NCBI GenBank assembly: GCA_013407085.1
Contig: JACCGJ010005871.1
Location: forward strand, 1-64,000
DNA length: 64,000 nt
From: Atriophallophorus winterbourni
Taxonomy: Eukaryota; Platyhelminthes; Trematoda; Plagiorchiida; Microphallidae
Reading direction: 5' to 3'
Position numbers and translations under genes: made by a program. The notes beneath the pieces are model-generated. The model ran no database searches. It saw nothing but the letters and a program-made list of their open reading frames with translations, and had not been told where the DNA came from. Position 1 is the first letter of the stretch, and every line of letters begins with the position of its first letter. This document shows, one piece after another, positions 43,191 through 55,352 of the stretch.

Positions 43191-45590
43191 CAATAACTTA
43201 ATAGAAATATTGTTATCAAAAACAGCATTGTATTTGATATCCTTTATTTGACTTTCTTTAAATTATCGCTCCCAAAAGGATGTTACCATTTTACAATGTT
43301 TGATATTTTTTGGAGAAAATTTAGTGTACGCATTTTGTGTACCGTTTAATTGAAAATTAATGTAGATTTTAGAATTGACTATTTACGAATGAATTTGTTT
43401 ATTTTTATTCTCATCTCATTCGAAAGCGAGTGTAGAATTTCTTTCTAATCTTTGTAAGTAATGCTCAATACAATCCAACTAAATTATTGACATTGTTAAA
43501 CAAGGTCGTTTAACAAATCCCGTTAGCTTGGTAGGTTGTCTTTTTCATCAAATATCAGAGTTTACGATAAAGTGCTCTCAGATAACGAGTTTTTTTTCCG
43601 AAATCCCAGGCCATTTGAAAATTTAAAATACACGTTGTAAAAGACCAAGCCTTCGTCTCTATTGTCGAGTTGAATTATTACGTTTACTCCGTCAAACAAA
43701 ACGCTCCGGTTCCCTGCATTCCGTACCACGTGCACATCGTCATAGTAGCCTGGTTACAAGGTCATCTGGCAATGGTCACGTGCATTCAAGTCAATGATAC
43801 TAAATATAAACCAAATTAATGTCGCTCATCTCCACCTGCTCAAGAGACGTAAATCAGATTACGGAATTTGGTTGCGATCGCATGGATTATCGAACTTATA
43901 AAATGTTCACACGACGAAACACCCTCCCGTATTTCCAGTTAGTTCATGACAAGCTTATCTGAATGAGCTAATTATTTATTGCTGTTATTTGAAGGTCGGG
44001 CAGGCGAACGCTTTAGTGATGTGCAGTTAAGATCGGTGGCAGCTGCAACAAGATCCGTGCTAAATTGATATTTACGCTTCGATTGCGTTCAACACGATTC
44101 AATCGGTGGAGTGAGAGTTTGCGGCCTCAATTTCCACCTGCAGAGGTGTCAACTTATGCAGATGATGGCAACCACTTATAGATCTGAAATGAATCCGGAA
44201 AAGCAATTACGATGTGAGTAGATTCATGAAGTTATGTGTGATTTCATTATTACTTATAAGGAAGCAAAAGATGGACAGGGATATCTATTTTATTTTAAGA
44301 GTGCAGTGCTGTAAGACGAGTTGTTACATCAGCAATGCAAACGCAGACTGGATTGTGTACGATGGATCAACTTTATCCCGCATTGGTGTCGAATTCCAAA
44401 TTAATTTATCATCTATTCACTCATTAAAGGCTCTTCAACGAATAATAGGAAATTGCCCAAAATAGATAGTCCAGTATAAACGAAGAACAAGAATGCGGAA
44501 ACACGCAATTTAAGCAAAAACAAAGCAATGATTTAAGGAGTTTGCATTATTTTGTATTAGCAAATTAATGTAGATTCCTCATGTTCAGTATAATAAAGCA
44601 TCTATAAAAAATCTATAATATTCTTTTATTATATGAGCAAATTTGACATCCGAAATTCCAGAGACCTTTTTCTTCCGGCAAAGAATACAACCTTTACCGC
44701 AAACCTATCAGATTGTATGTCCAAGGCAGATATATTTTGTGATTTCACTGTGGAACAGTTTCACCCCGAGGGTCTTCAGGACACATTATTGACTTTTATA
44801 AAATTACTGGGGCGTAAAGATTCACGAAAAACAAATATGTGCGGTGTGTAGAAGATGTAGTCATTCCAGGTGGTGACCTTATTTCTTGTGTTCCAGCAAG
44901 CATCTGTGTAGTTCTTGGCCCCCATGTTGAACGACTGCCCGCTTAAAGCATGATACAATCTGCGTATTTTTTAGCAATTAGAGTCATTCGCGTAGAGAAC
45001 ATTCAACTAAATTTGTAGTACAAACAGTCTCCAATGTATAAGACCGCCGGGACTATGTGGTCATTGTTTATCGCCAGTTTCAGTAGTACAGGGCGGTAAA
45101 AATGGAGAAACCTGGTTGTTGATAATAGTTCGATAAATTTAGCGAAACATTCTATTAAGATTTCATTAAATTAGTGCCCGGCCAAAATGCCTTGGCGGAT
45201 TAGCGAGGAAAAATAACGCCCGTGCAAAAGTGTTGGGGCAAAATAGGACAAAGATAAATTATCAAATTGTAGCGAACTACGGATAACTTGGCAAACAACG
45301 AAAATGAAATATCACGTGCATCGGACTGGCGCGTATCTCCGATTTTTTAACATGTGATTTCACATATTCGACAGGGCCTAATGTTGTTGCAGATATTTTC
45401 CCAAATATTGTTGGATCGTAGAAGAGCACATTTCCCGAAATGTAAAAACGCGGCGAAATTTAAACTTGTGCCGTTTGATTGAAAGTCGGTTGTCATATTC
45501 ACTGTGCCACCACGGCCCTAAACACGAAGAAACGTCAATATTGCGAAAAATAAATCATAAAATAAGACCATAATATAAATAAAATCATTG
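43191..45590. other. Unassigned AT-rich sequence
   Basis: Nothing with recognisable motifs. Plus-strand frames at 44,214-44,465 and 44,633-44,851 are short and unsupported. Confidence 0.5.
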
Positions 45591-45594
45591 AGTC

Positions 45595-45720
45595 AAAAAT
45601 GCTCATTTGCATGCATTTCCATCACACACCCCACGACCGGTTCGTGCTGTTTGCACTCATCAGGTGGGGACAGCAAGATCAGGATCCGCATGCGCTTGAG
45701 ACAGTGAAAAAATGAAAAAC
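45595..45720 (-). repeat. Variant retrozyme-like fragment
   Basis: Partner of the fragment at 36,966-37,085 in reverse orientation, alike over ~115 bases around a hammerhead. Its 3' neighbour is a CR1 RT. Confidence 0.65.
45629..45669 (-). ncRNA. Variant hammerhead ribozyme with a shortened GAAA
   Basis: Minus strand: stem I CCCCAC (45,664-45,669) with GTGGGG (45,629-45,634), six perfect pairs; core CTGATGA (45,657-45,663); stem II GTGC-AAACA-GCAC; then GAACCGGTC (45,635-45,643). The same one-base loss from GAAA as at 37,029 implies a shared parent copy. Confidence 0.72.
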
Positions 45721-45839
45721 AAGTTTCGCTTGTATCAAGCCATTATTTTCAAAGCTTAATAGCAAAAAATGTTGATTTCTCATATGATATACCTGAAATT
45801 TGTACTCAAACATTTTAGACGTGAACAGACCAACAAACT

Positions 45840-46490
45840 ATCATTTGTATTTATAATTTCGACCCGTTATTCTGTTACCTGTGATTTCCAAATTACTTGC
45901 GCGCTTCATTGTTGAAGATCTAATGAAACGTTTCGGAAATAATCAGTTGCTTTCGAGAAAACAGCATGGATGTAGACGGAATTATTTATGTTTATCTAAT
46001 ATTCCGATAACTCTGGATGATTGGACACAATCGGTATATTAAGGGCAAGTAATACATGCATGCTACCTAGATATCTATAAAAATTTGATCGTGTTAACCA
46101 TAACCTACTACTGCAGAAGATTGAAAGACTTGGTAGCATCAGAAAGTTGTTGAATTGGCTAAATGATTACCTAACAAATCACACTACCCAGGTACGTTTT
46201 GACGGTGCATTATCAAAACCAATTGCAGCTATTAGATGGGTTCCCCAAGGTCCGGTACTTGGTCCGATCCTCTTTCTGGATTATGTCAATAAAGTACCTG
46301 AAATTGTTCAATGTAACATTTCGTTATTTGTTGACGACATAATGATATGGCGGTCCATACGTAGCCCAGAATACTGTCTACTATTAAAAAAAGATTTTGA
46401 TAAGCTTCACAGCTGGTCGTTGAAGAACAAACTGCCGTTTAACTTTAGCAAATGCTGAATCATGAATATGGGAGATCGAGTATAGTTCAC
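45840..46490 (+). mobile_element. CR1-type LINE RT fragment
   Basis: Plus strand: ITCDFQITCAL-like decayed fingers, QHGCRRN.LCLSN, then an open frame 46,147-46,458 with LNWLNDYLTNHTTQVRFDGAL, VPQGPVLGPILFLDYVN and catalytic LFVDDIMIWRS (46,325-46,360), ending at KLPFNFSKC. Truncated at both ends. Confidence 0.7.
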
Positions 46491-46659
46491 ATACTATATA
46501 GGTTCACATTTCCTGGAAAAAAGCAAATGGCTGTACTATACCATAGGTTATACGTATAGAAGTTAAACAAAATGTTACTTTAGTGTTTGCGTCTATGTGC
46601 TTCAAAGGAGAAGCGAACGTAATTCCAATTGTGACGCGGAGGGAAGAAATTTCTACTGA

Positions 46660-47075
46660 AAATATATTATTCGTGTAATTTGTTTTTCCAAGTGTAAGAA
46701 GGAATCACTAAGGGATTTCAGTAAACTGAGGCCAACACAGTATTATTCATCATAAACTATCGTAACATTTGTCTGAATATCATTTCGTTTGATGAAGAAA
46801 CAATTTCCGGTGGTAAGCTGTTCCACAAAATAACATACACGAACTGCGTTAAAGCTGCGGCGACAGTTTAATCAGGAATGTGGGATTTTATGGGTCGGGC
46901 TGTGACTGTGGGCCGGGAGATTTGAACAAATAATAAAGAAGTGTCTGAGTGGAATATTCGGTATGCTAGGATTAGGCCAGCTCGGATGCGTCTGCCCTCG
47001 AGGGTGCACAATCCAAGTCTAATCAGTCGCTGCTCAAATGATAGATTATGCAATCCTGCAACCACTTATTGTTGC
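46660..47075 (-). mobile_element. CR1-type LINE 3' end
   Basis: Minus strand: LSFEQRLIRLGLCTLEGRRIRAGLILAYRIF (46,930-47,045, the YEERL...RRLRGDL thumb motif) followed by a decayed counterpart of the WNSLP segment near 46,810. Only the C-terminal ~130 residues are represented. Confidence 0.6.
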
Positions 47076-47079
47076 ACTT

Positions 47080-48540
47080 ATTGTTGTTGTTAACTTAAGA
47101 TAACTTATGACTTACGATGTATTTTCCTATCCATGGTGTCCAAGCTTGTACTGTATAGTCCACAACTGGATGTTTGTTGGTTTATGTAGGTTTACATATA
47201 CCGGTTTAGTCATTCAAAAAGCTGCAAAACATGAAGTTCATGCGATTGTGATGTACATCGATGGTCGACATCGACCGACGGAGGCCAAAAACATATACAG
47301 ATAAACATATGACCAGATATCAATAAACTTTGGTTCAAGGCTCATGGTTGATACACACACTGGAAATTATGCCAAAGCGATCGACGTGAGCATTATGCTA
47401 AAAGCAACATTCATCAACTCAAACGTAGAATACGGCAGCATGATTGACAGTTTAATTTTGGCATAAGCAAAATATTCTAAGCGCTAGTTGTGTTCCCGTA
47501 AGCGTTTCGAACTAACACAAAAGGTTTAGAGACTCATAAAGCGTCATGCGGTGAAACGGTTGCCTTTCGATTAATCAACTTAATGTAAATTTTCAAAGCA
47601 TGCAAATTGTAAAAAAAACCCAGATTTTCTACAATTCGTGTGCAAACGGTTCAATACTCGGTCATTAATCACGTGATGCCACGCGGCGTGCTTCGCTATC
47701 AAACTGATTTTGCTTCATGGCCGTCACTTGACAGGGCTTGTCAACGGACGCTGCGCATGTGACAAGCGCTGGTATGGCTGGTCTGGCGTGTTCATTTATC
47801 AAATGCGCTCGATTCGGTTGTTTACCATACTCCTAACATGGTTCTGGGCTGCTAGTTTGAAACCAAGGTGGAAGAGTCAAAAAGACCCAAAGGTAACTTT
47901 GGTTAACGAATAGAATTATCATAAGTGAAAAGATTGTTAAAGCTACAAACGGTTTAAAAACGTACATTTAAGTATGATTTGGTATAATGCGTACAAATGA
48001 AGTGCTTTTGTATTCTAATTAATGCCAATGGCTTGACTATGTCAATGAACTGAATTTTATGCGGCTTACACGGGGAAATCCTCTGCCGTCTATACAGAAG
48101 AAGAAGAAGAAATACTAGAGGTGGAAATGGAAAAAATATTCACGGGCTAGTTCGTATTCTCTTCGTATAATTCAACCATAAGTGAAAACTTACAGGTACA
48201 CATTCGTCATCCTGTATAGCTTAGCTCTTTTAAACGTTTAATGCTCAAAAAACTGAAATTGATCTCATAGCTTGTTTGTGCATTCGGTTTGTAATCTTAT
48301 TTGCGGTCAAAGTTTGACATCTATTAAATGGACAATTCTACTATCTATTGATAACATGCACTTCTACTGTTTTCGAAGAACGTTCTCGGCATACTCTTCG
48401 CTCCTGTCTAAGATAACTTCATACAGCGCTGTCCGGATGCACGAAAGAGCTGAATAAATGTTACTGCATTCAAGTTTTCTACTCGAACCTATCTAAAGTT
48501 TTGATAGAGAATTCTTTTTTTTTGTATAGATGGCAGAGGT
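47080..48540. other. Unassigned sequence
   Basis: No motif-bearing frame. A short GAA run occurs at 48,101-48,113. The frame at 47,710-47,913 (plus) has no domain. Confidence 0.5.
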
Positions 48541-48544
48541 TGTT

Positions 48545-48990
48545 ACGTGTAAGCCGCATCACATTCTCTTCATTCACTTAGTCCATCCATGGACATGATC
48601 ACCATTCAGATGAACGGTTTTCATTTGACAGTGGACTGCAGTTCAAAAACAACTGTCAAGCATTTGTCAAATGCAATTTTGAACTGCTCTTCCGTGGTTG
48701 CAGCAAAAACTGTTCACGGAAGGGCATTCCATATGTTCGCTATCCTGGTGGACAAGATGTGTTTCGCTTCTGAAACTTCGTAGCATGACCTCTCGTTCTG
48801 GTATTCGTTGTAAGCTCATAATACATCGACAACTCGTTGCGATACCGCCTTACCAAGATCCGTCTTGTAATCAGCAAATTGTATCTGATTCGGCGAAACT
48901 CTAGAGGAAACAAGTCGAGTTCCATTCGACGTTCTTCATAGCTCAGCGAGTTTTAATCCTTGAATCTGAAATCTACTTCACTGGGGGTTG
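48545..48990 (-). mobile_element. CR1-type LINE 3' end
   Basis: Minus strand: LSYEERRMELDLFPLEFRRIRYNLLITRRIL, then NELSMYYELTTNTRTRGHATKFQKRNT, and IWNALPEQ-like with EEQFKIAFDKCL after a frame change near 48,740. Conserved C-terminal RT region only. Confidence 0.65.
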
Positions 48991-49029
48991 TGCGCCTAAT
49001 GCTCAGATCACCAAGCAACAGTTAGGGTA

Positions 49030-49505
49030 AACGAGGTGTTTTTAAAGAAGATTAAAATCATCAGCAAAGTCTCACAAAAGATGTGAGCTAAGACCTCGTC
49101 TTTTCTGCTGTACATTAACGATTTACCCGTCTTCGTAACACCCAAAATAGTCCTCCGCAGATAATATTAAAATTTGTGAGGAGATGAGCTCTGCGACATA
49201 TTCTGATTAATTACAATACGATTTGGATACCAGCGCCAGCTTGGGTGACTGTCAATGATATGTCACTTGACTCAGAAAAGTATGATGCGCACATTCTGAA
49301 TTTTTTCTAGGACTTATCTATTGTAAAATGAAGGCTTCATATGGAATTCTGCAGAAGAACATAGACCAGGGGAAAACGATGAAATAGGTGTTACAGGTCT
49401 CATCTTACCTGATCGAACTGGGCTACCGCGTGTAACCTGAGGAAAGGCTTCATTGAAACTCGACAGGAAGATCTGGTTGGAACATCATGAGGACAGCTGA
49501 CGTGA
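49030..49505 (+). mobile_element. CR1-type RT fragment
   Basis: Plus strand: RPRLF-LLYINDLPVFVTPKIVL and ADNIKI (catalytic region changed from FADD) at 49,100-49,175, then YDLDT and a decayed thumb with PEERLH near 49,440. Very eroded. Confidence 0.5.
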
Positions 49506-51565
49506 GAGCGACAAAATCTCTCGATCAAAATTGTGTCCGTGAGCAATTAGCTCGTGATCTCTCATTGCCGTTGTATACATTAATATCGACCAAACCGGTT
49601 TAAGCAATAACATGTGATATAGTGTTGTTTAAACTTTTTTTGGTTCTGAACCATTTCTCAATTTCTATTGCACGAATTTTAGAGCTAGATGTGGAATACC
49701 CAATGGGATATCCTTCATTCTAATTATGTCTTACTCACAAAAATGTTTAGCTAAAACATGGAACTTTAACTAATCGATCGATTATCGATCGACCGCATCG
49801 AGTGCGAACGAAGTCAGCCATTTGGTCGTACAACGATGAAGGCGACTCAAAACTAAGCCGTTTCTTATGATTTGGTCTATATTTCGAAGTCATGGCTCTA
49901 TCGATTGCTACATAAGGTTGCCATTGGTCCAAAATTGTCGATTCTTCCATGTTTACTGCACGAACTTTGAACATGGAATGTACCGACAGTCGACGTTGGA
50001 GATTTATAAATTAAAATGCACGGTGGTTTTCAAGGAGCAAGGAGCAAGTTTTTTGGTGAAAAAGCCATTACTTGCCAAGTAGCATTGGATGAGAGCTATA
50101 AAAATACAGAGGATGCAATCAAAACTTCATTAAGATGTTTGCTTTTTATGGGTTCATACGGGGTCAATATACAGGACCGATAGCGTAGTGCTCTTTGATA
50201 ACCGCATCAAGTTTTTATTCGAAAACACGCATCGCGGTAACGATCACATTTTCTTGTGGTAGTAAATGTAACAGAAAGCAAATACGCGCGGAAAATAAAT
50301 GACGTCTAGAATCAAGGCGTGAGTGTTGCAGTTATTATTTCATGAAACCATATCACTATATTATACGAGAACATCTCCGTCATTTTCGTCGCGCATAATA
50401 AACCACTCAAAGTCGAACTAGATGTGTTAGATGGGGTTTCTTGTAAAAATTCTCGGCACCGCTCTCACCCCTCTGCAGATGATGAGACTTTGTGGGGGGA
50501 GCATTCAGACATTGGGTTCGAGGGGTATCTGTATGCCATGTCAGGGTGCGGGGTGTCTGCAAAATTTGTAAATATGCTGATAGGTCTTCCAGCTGCAGCC
50601 GTATTCTTCTCTGGTGAATATGCAAAATAGGAACTTTGGGGGCAATGCTGCTTATTGGATTCAGGTTTGGTCTTTCTGGATCCCATCCCCGCTCATCTAC
50701 ATATGCAAGTGATTAGTAAGGCATTCATTGAGCACTCGAGAAAGTGTTGTGTTTAGCGGACAGTGGGGTGGATCTCGCATGAATGTACTTGATTTGCATG
50801 CAAAGATTATCAGGATATATCAGCGAATGTGTACGTTTAACAAAATGAATTCCTCATATACTTGATCCAGTCAGAGTTGAGGCTATCAAGCTGGAACACC
50901 CAAAGGGAACCTGACCGACTAATGCAACAGAATATTCTTGGTAAACATTTTTATTTGAACCGTTAGTTTCAGAAATGATCATTTTAAAGAACGGTAATTA
51001 TTCATCCTCACTTATCGTTACCCAAAGACATTTATGCTCCGATCAAAATGTAACCAGTGAATAATACTCAATTTAGGAAACGGAATCCTATTAGAACAAA
51101 CTTATTCGATTAGAGTTTGTACTAACACATCACGAATTTCAAAAACACCGTTCACTCCTTCATCAGTTGAAAGATTTTCTGAAAAATACATGTAGTAAAT
51201 ATTGATTACTGAAGTCGAACTCATTCAAATTGTTCGCGAATCGTATGAACGGAAGAGGAGCTGCACAGACAAAGGTGTCAGACAAGTTCAAGTCTGGTTT
51301 CGTAGAATTGTGCCACATCCCACATTTATCGGATGATATTATCGACAAGGAATTCTATAACAGACAATAACATCAATCTGTTGTTATTGTTCGTTTAAAA
51401 GAAGTCGAATTTGAAAATGGCAGATTTAAATAATAACTCAACGAACTTGTGAATTTTAGAGGAGTTCAAAAAGATTTCTGAAAATATGTTGTTACAGTTG
51501 TGATCAGTTCTCAAACGACACAACCAGGCGTAATTATTAGTAAGAAAATGTGCACGCAATTGAAG
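49506..51565. other. Unassigned sequence
   Basis: A frame at 49,747-49,974 (minus) and a GC-richer patch at 50,430-50,690 with overlapping frames on both strands match no family I recognise. Confidence 0.5.
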
Positions 51566-51569
51566 CCAG

Positions 51570-51960
51570 GAGAGGCCCATATTTGTTCTGCTCTGCAGCT
51601 TTTGGAATGACTAAACAGTCCGTTTCGGGAGGAACAATCTCTCCCGCAGCGCTGGCAACGGAAGTCAGAACTCAGTTGTACTGCATCAGTTGCACGATCA
51701 GTGTTCAGCAGCCAAAAGCTGTATCTGCTCCTCCCCAGCTTGCAGACGAGGCTTTACACAATGCTTCCACTGTGAGCGGTCAAGAGCAAGTTCTTCCCAA
51801 CTGGCCGGGTCAATGCCAAGAGCTTTCATATCTCTTTTGCAAACGTCTTTGTACCGCAGCTACGGAATACGACCATTTTCCATTCTGTCGACTCAATAAC
51901 CAATGTCATTGTGAGAAAAAGACGAAGACTATCGCATTAAAAGTTTACTCCTTGTTTGAA
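51570..51960 (-). mobile_element. RTE-type LINE 3' end fragment
   Basis: Minus strand: RYKDVCKRDMKALGIDPASWEELALDRSQWKHCV (51,735-51,855), the C-terminal region of RTE ORF2. The same region is at 57,545-57,650 in the plus-strand RTE and, more decayed, at 52,380-52,500. Confidence 0.65.
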
Positions 51961-52379
51961 CCTCTAATGTAACCGTTGAGCTATTACAAGACACAAATGG
52001 TTGCTATGGAGGATGATGATTCAACCTCTCGCACCCTATATAAACGTTATAAGAACTTTTTTCACAACGTACATTGGATGTGCATTTCAATGATAATTTT
52101 ATCGCCCAATCGATAGATTTACAATTGATAAAGCTCTGTGAACTTTTATCTCGGATGTCTATCGCACAGTGAACACAAAGTTCCGAAACCCTTCGGTTGC
52201 TAAACAGATGACGCTTCACTTATATGCAGTGAAAATAAATGGATATCACAATCGCACGAATATCTCATACTGTGCACCGTTTCATATGAATAGATATACC
52301 AAAACGGGAGTAACAATTTCTCCATCAATGTTTTTACTGACAAGCAGTGCTCAGTAAATCAACAGTGTGATCTGTTGCA

Positions 52380-52500
52380 GCAGACTGGTGCATCATACGA
52401 TGCCTCCACAGTAAGGGGTCAGAGACAAGTTCTTCTCCATTCGTATGGTTAGCGTACATAGCTTTTCTATCTCTTTTGCAAGCATTTTTGTATCATAAAT
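52380..52500 (-). mobile_element. RTE-type LINE 3' end fragment, decayed
   Basis: Minus strand gives LQKRYRKAM-like and WRRI/GEELVSD.LLWRHRM counterparts of the KDVCKRDMKA...WEELALDRSQW region. About 120 bases are recognisable. Confidence 0.45.
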
Positions 52501-52855
52501 GAAGCCAACATAATGAACGAATTACTTATTTCAATCGTTCCATAATGTAATTCATTTAGTTTACGATAACCATTTAATAAAGATGATCCAATTCGATCAG
52601 TTGATTAAACACCCAACGTTCACCCGGCCAGCCCAATTCAGTTTAATAACATACGTGACCGCGTCACGAAATCCAACACAGACAAAGAAATCGATTGATC
52701 CAGCTGTGGCCGTGAGGATTTTTTCACGCGACAGTGACACGGAACCAGCCTGACCTTTGCTCTAAGGGTCTGTATTTGGATAGTAGTGATAGTGTTTCGG
52801 TTAAATGTACTTTTACGGATTACACGTGCATGTGTCTTGTGAAGAGACTAGGACT
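52500..52855. other. Unassigned sequence
   Basis: No feature recognised; likely the 5' leader of the LINE fragment that follows. Confidence 0.4.
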
Positions 52856-54260
52856 GATGGATGTGTATGGCTTGTTATTTCAGTAATGGTTGCAGAGATT
52901 CAAATATAAATGGCCAAGAGTATACGTCCGACTGTTGGAAAAAGTCGAATACAACAGAGAGTCGATTGTCGCAACTGGAAGAACAGTTTGCACAAATGAT
53001 GAATTCAATACAACCGTTCATCAAGCCTGAAATGTCTGAAGTAAACGATCGAATATGTTCAGTCGCACCATAATTATACCACGCCCCTGACAATGTTAAA
53101 CTGTTCCGAGAAGGCACCAAGGGGAGTGATAAAAGTGCCTCAAAACCGTTCACCTCTAAATCTCCGTTAGAGAATGTGGCTTCGAAAAGTGTTTCGCTCT
53201 GGTCAGAGCGGGAATCGACCCAAACTAAACGATCGTGACAAGCGCAGCCGTATTCTTTTGAATGTCCCCGACGCTAGCGTTATTCAGATTCAAAAGCCGA
53301 AGAAGCGTGTTTTGGCTGTCCAACGGCAGAATTCCGCCACCCTCAAAAATAATATTGAAGTGAAAACAAATTTGAGGAACCTTAGTGTGATGTGCACTTA
53401 TGTGCCGGGTACACCAGGAACACTTTTCTCAAGTAGATGAACTCACGATATTGAGCAATGGTACCACCTGTGCTCAACGATGGGTATGATCTCGATACTG
53501 CCTGATTCAATAACCCGTTTAAGTTGGCACCCCAATTTTCTTCTTCTTGGTGTTTCCGAACACACTGACACTGCTTTGGGCAGTGAAATACAGCAGTACG
53601 ATTACAAACAGTGGCTCTACATTACCAAAGGCATCGGAGCTCACAAGCCAGTCGTGATGGATACGTTTATAATACCTCGGTCGTCAAACTACAAAGGTCA
53701 CTGTCCAAAACCTCTCAAATAACATTGTTAACGATAGGTATGATGGATTCAATTAGGACCAACTGGAAAGCAAATCATGAGAATCTCCCGACGGATGTCA
53801 GAATGAGTGAACCCAGACTTCCTGCACCGAAATCGCGCAATGAACCACGGCTTCTACAATCAGACGAGACTAGGTTAGAAATACTGTGGCAATACCAAAA
53901 ACGATCAATGTCCGACTCTCAAATGGTCGAAAAAATAGCCGAGCTTTCAGCTCCATCAATGTTTACGAAAACAACAATCGAGTGACTGCATACAAACGCA
54001 CAATGCCTGGTAAACAAATTAGCTGAAATGAAAGATCCCTGTAATCAGCACTCGCTCGACATCAATCTCGACTCAAGAAACAGTTTCATCTTTGGCGTAG
54101 TTTACCGTTCACCGTTATCATCGGATGAACACAGCGAATCATTCTTGAAAGCAATGCGGTACTTTGGAATAGACGTCACTCGCATGCGGGAACCTAATTT
54201 AGCTGCGTGATTTGCAAAAGCCTTCACAACCGACTTCAACAAGACAACCCCATTCAAGTC
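52856..54260 (+). mobile_element. CR1-type LINE 5' fragment (ORF1 and start of endonuclease)
   Basis: Plus strand. 52,930-53,040 encodes a helix ESRLSQLEEQFAQMMNSIQP comparable with the ORF1 coiled coil at 26,163. 53,174-53,440 holds DRDKRSRILLNVPDAS, an RRM-region phrase. 54,060-54,180 holds FGVVYRSPLSSDEHSESFLKAMR from the endonuclease, matching 20,140-20,220. Stops separate all parts, and RT is missing: an RTE copy begins right after. Confidence 0.6.
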
Positions 54261-54289
54261 GGCTCCAGAAAACTGATAATGGCTAAAAA

Positions 54290-55352
54290 GCTGTATATTA
54301 TGAGTCGCACTTATCACTTACGGTCCGAAGAAAGATCGGGCAAGCGACTGGTTCGAAGCAAAAGCTTCTGAGTTGACTGCTTCTTGGTTGAAAAACGGCC
54401 AGGATTCTTAAAAGTTTAAAGGTATGCCAACAGTTGAAAAAATACGACTTCTAAGAGCAGCTAGAAATAGGGTCCAACAGAATGCAAGATGGTGTGCAAA
54501 TGACTATTGGACTAAAATTAGCCTCAGTATCTAAAAAGCTGCGGATACTGGAATTGTTCACAGTATGTATGATGGGATTAATAGAGTCATCGGCCAAAAC
54601 AAACTTAAAACGGCTCCCATTAAGTCTGTATCTGGTAACCCGATTGTAGACAAAAATCAGCAGATGGAAAATGGGTAGAGCACTTCTCCTTTCTCTACTC
54701 TAGGGACAGTACGGTTTTACCTCGTACATAAAAATGTTGAGCGGTTGCCAACCATTGAAAATCTCCCCCAACTCTTGACGAGCTCAATAGGACAATCGAC
54801 CGCTTAGCGAATAGGAATGCCCCTGTTGACGATGGCATTCAACCTGAGCTGTAGAACATCTTCAGTGCTGGCTGGAGTAGTGCGTCCCATAAGAGATGCG
54901 ACACACGAAAATCATCAAGTTATTTGAGAATAAGGGTGATAGAGGCGACTGCAACAATTACAGAGGAATCTCCCTTCTGAATGTTGTAGGCAAATTATTT
55001 GCTAAAGTCTTACAAATCCGGCTACAAGCTTTAGCTGATAGAGTTTACTCAGAATCTCAGTGTGGTTTCCGCAGGGAAAGATCAACCGTTGACATGATCT
55101 TCTCCACGAGACAACTTCAAGAAAAGTGTCGGAACCAGCTTATGTCATTATATGCTGTTTTCATTGATTTAACGAAGGCATTCGACTACCTCAGGAGGGA
55201 AGGTATTTTCAAAATGCGTGATCCTAGAGACTGCCACACAAGACTGCTCAAACTCGTTATTTCGTTCCACTCTAGCATGAAGGTCTCAGTCCAATTTACC
55301 GGTTTCAGTTCAGAAGACTTTGAAATTCGTCGGGGCGTCAAACAAAGTGATT
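54290..55352 (+). pseudogene. RTE-type LINE, linker and RT fingers/palm (left part)
   Basis: Plus strand: WFEAKASELTASWLKNG and RAARNRVQQNARWCANDYW (linker, 54,345-54,530), then an open frame 54,896-55,363 with GDCNNYRGISLLNVVGK, ESQCGFRRERSTVDMIFSTRQLQEKC, AVFIDLTKAFDYLRREG (motif A) and FEIRRGVKQ (motif B start). The frame breaks off at GVKQ, where a CR1 begins in the opposite strand. The right part resumes at 56,820. Several stops precede 54,896. Confidence 0.75.

Noticed and set aside
50407..50690. GC-richer patch with overlapping frames on both strands
   Set aside because: No recognisable domain, start context or repeat partner; left as unassigned.
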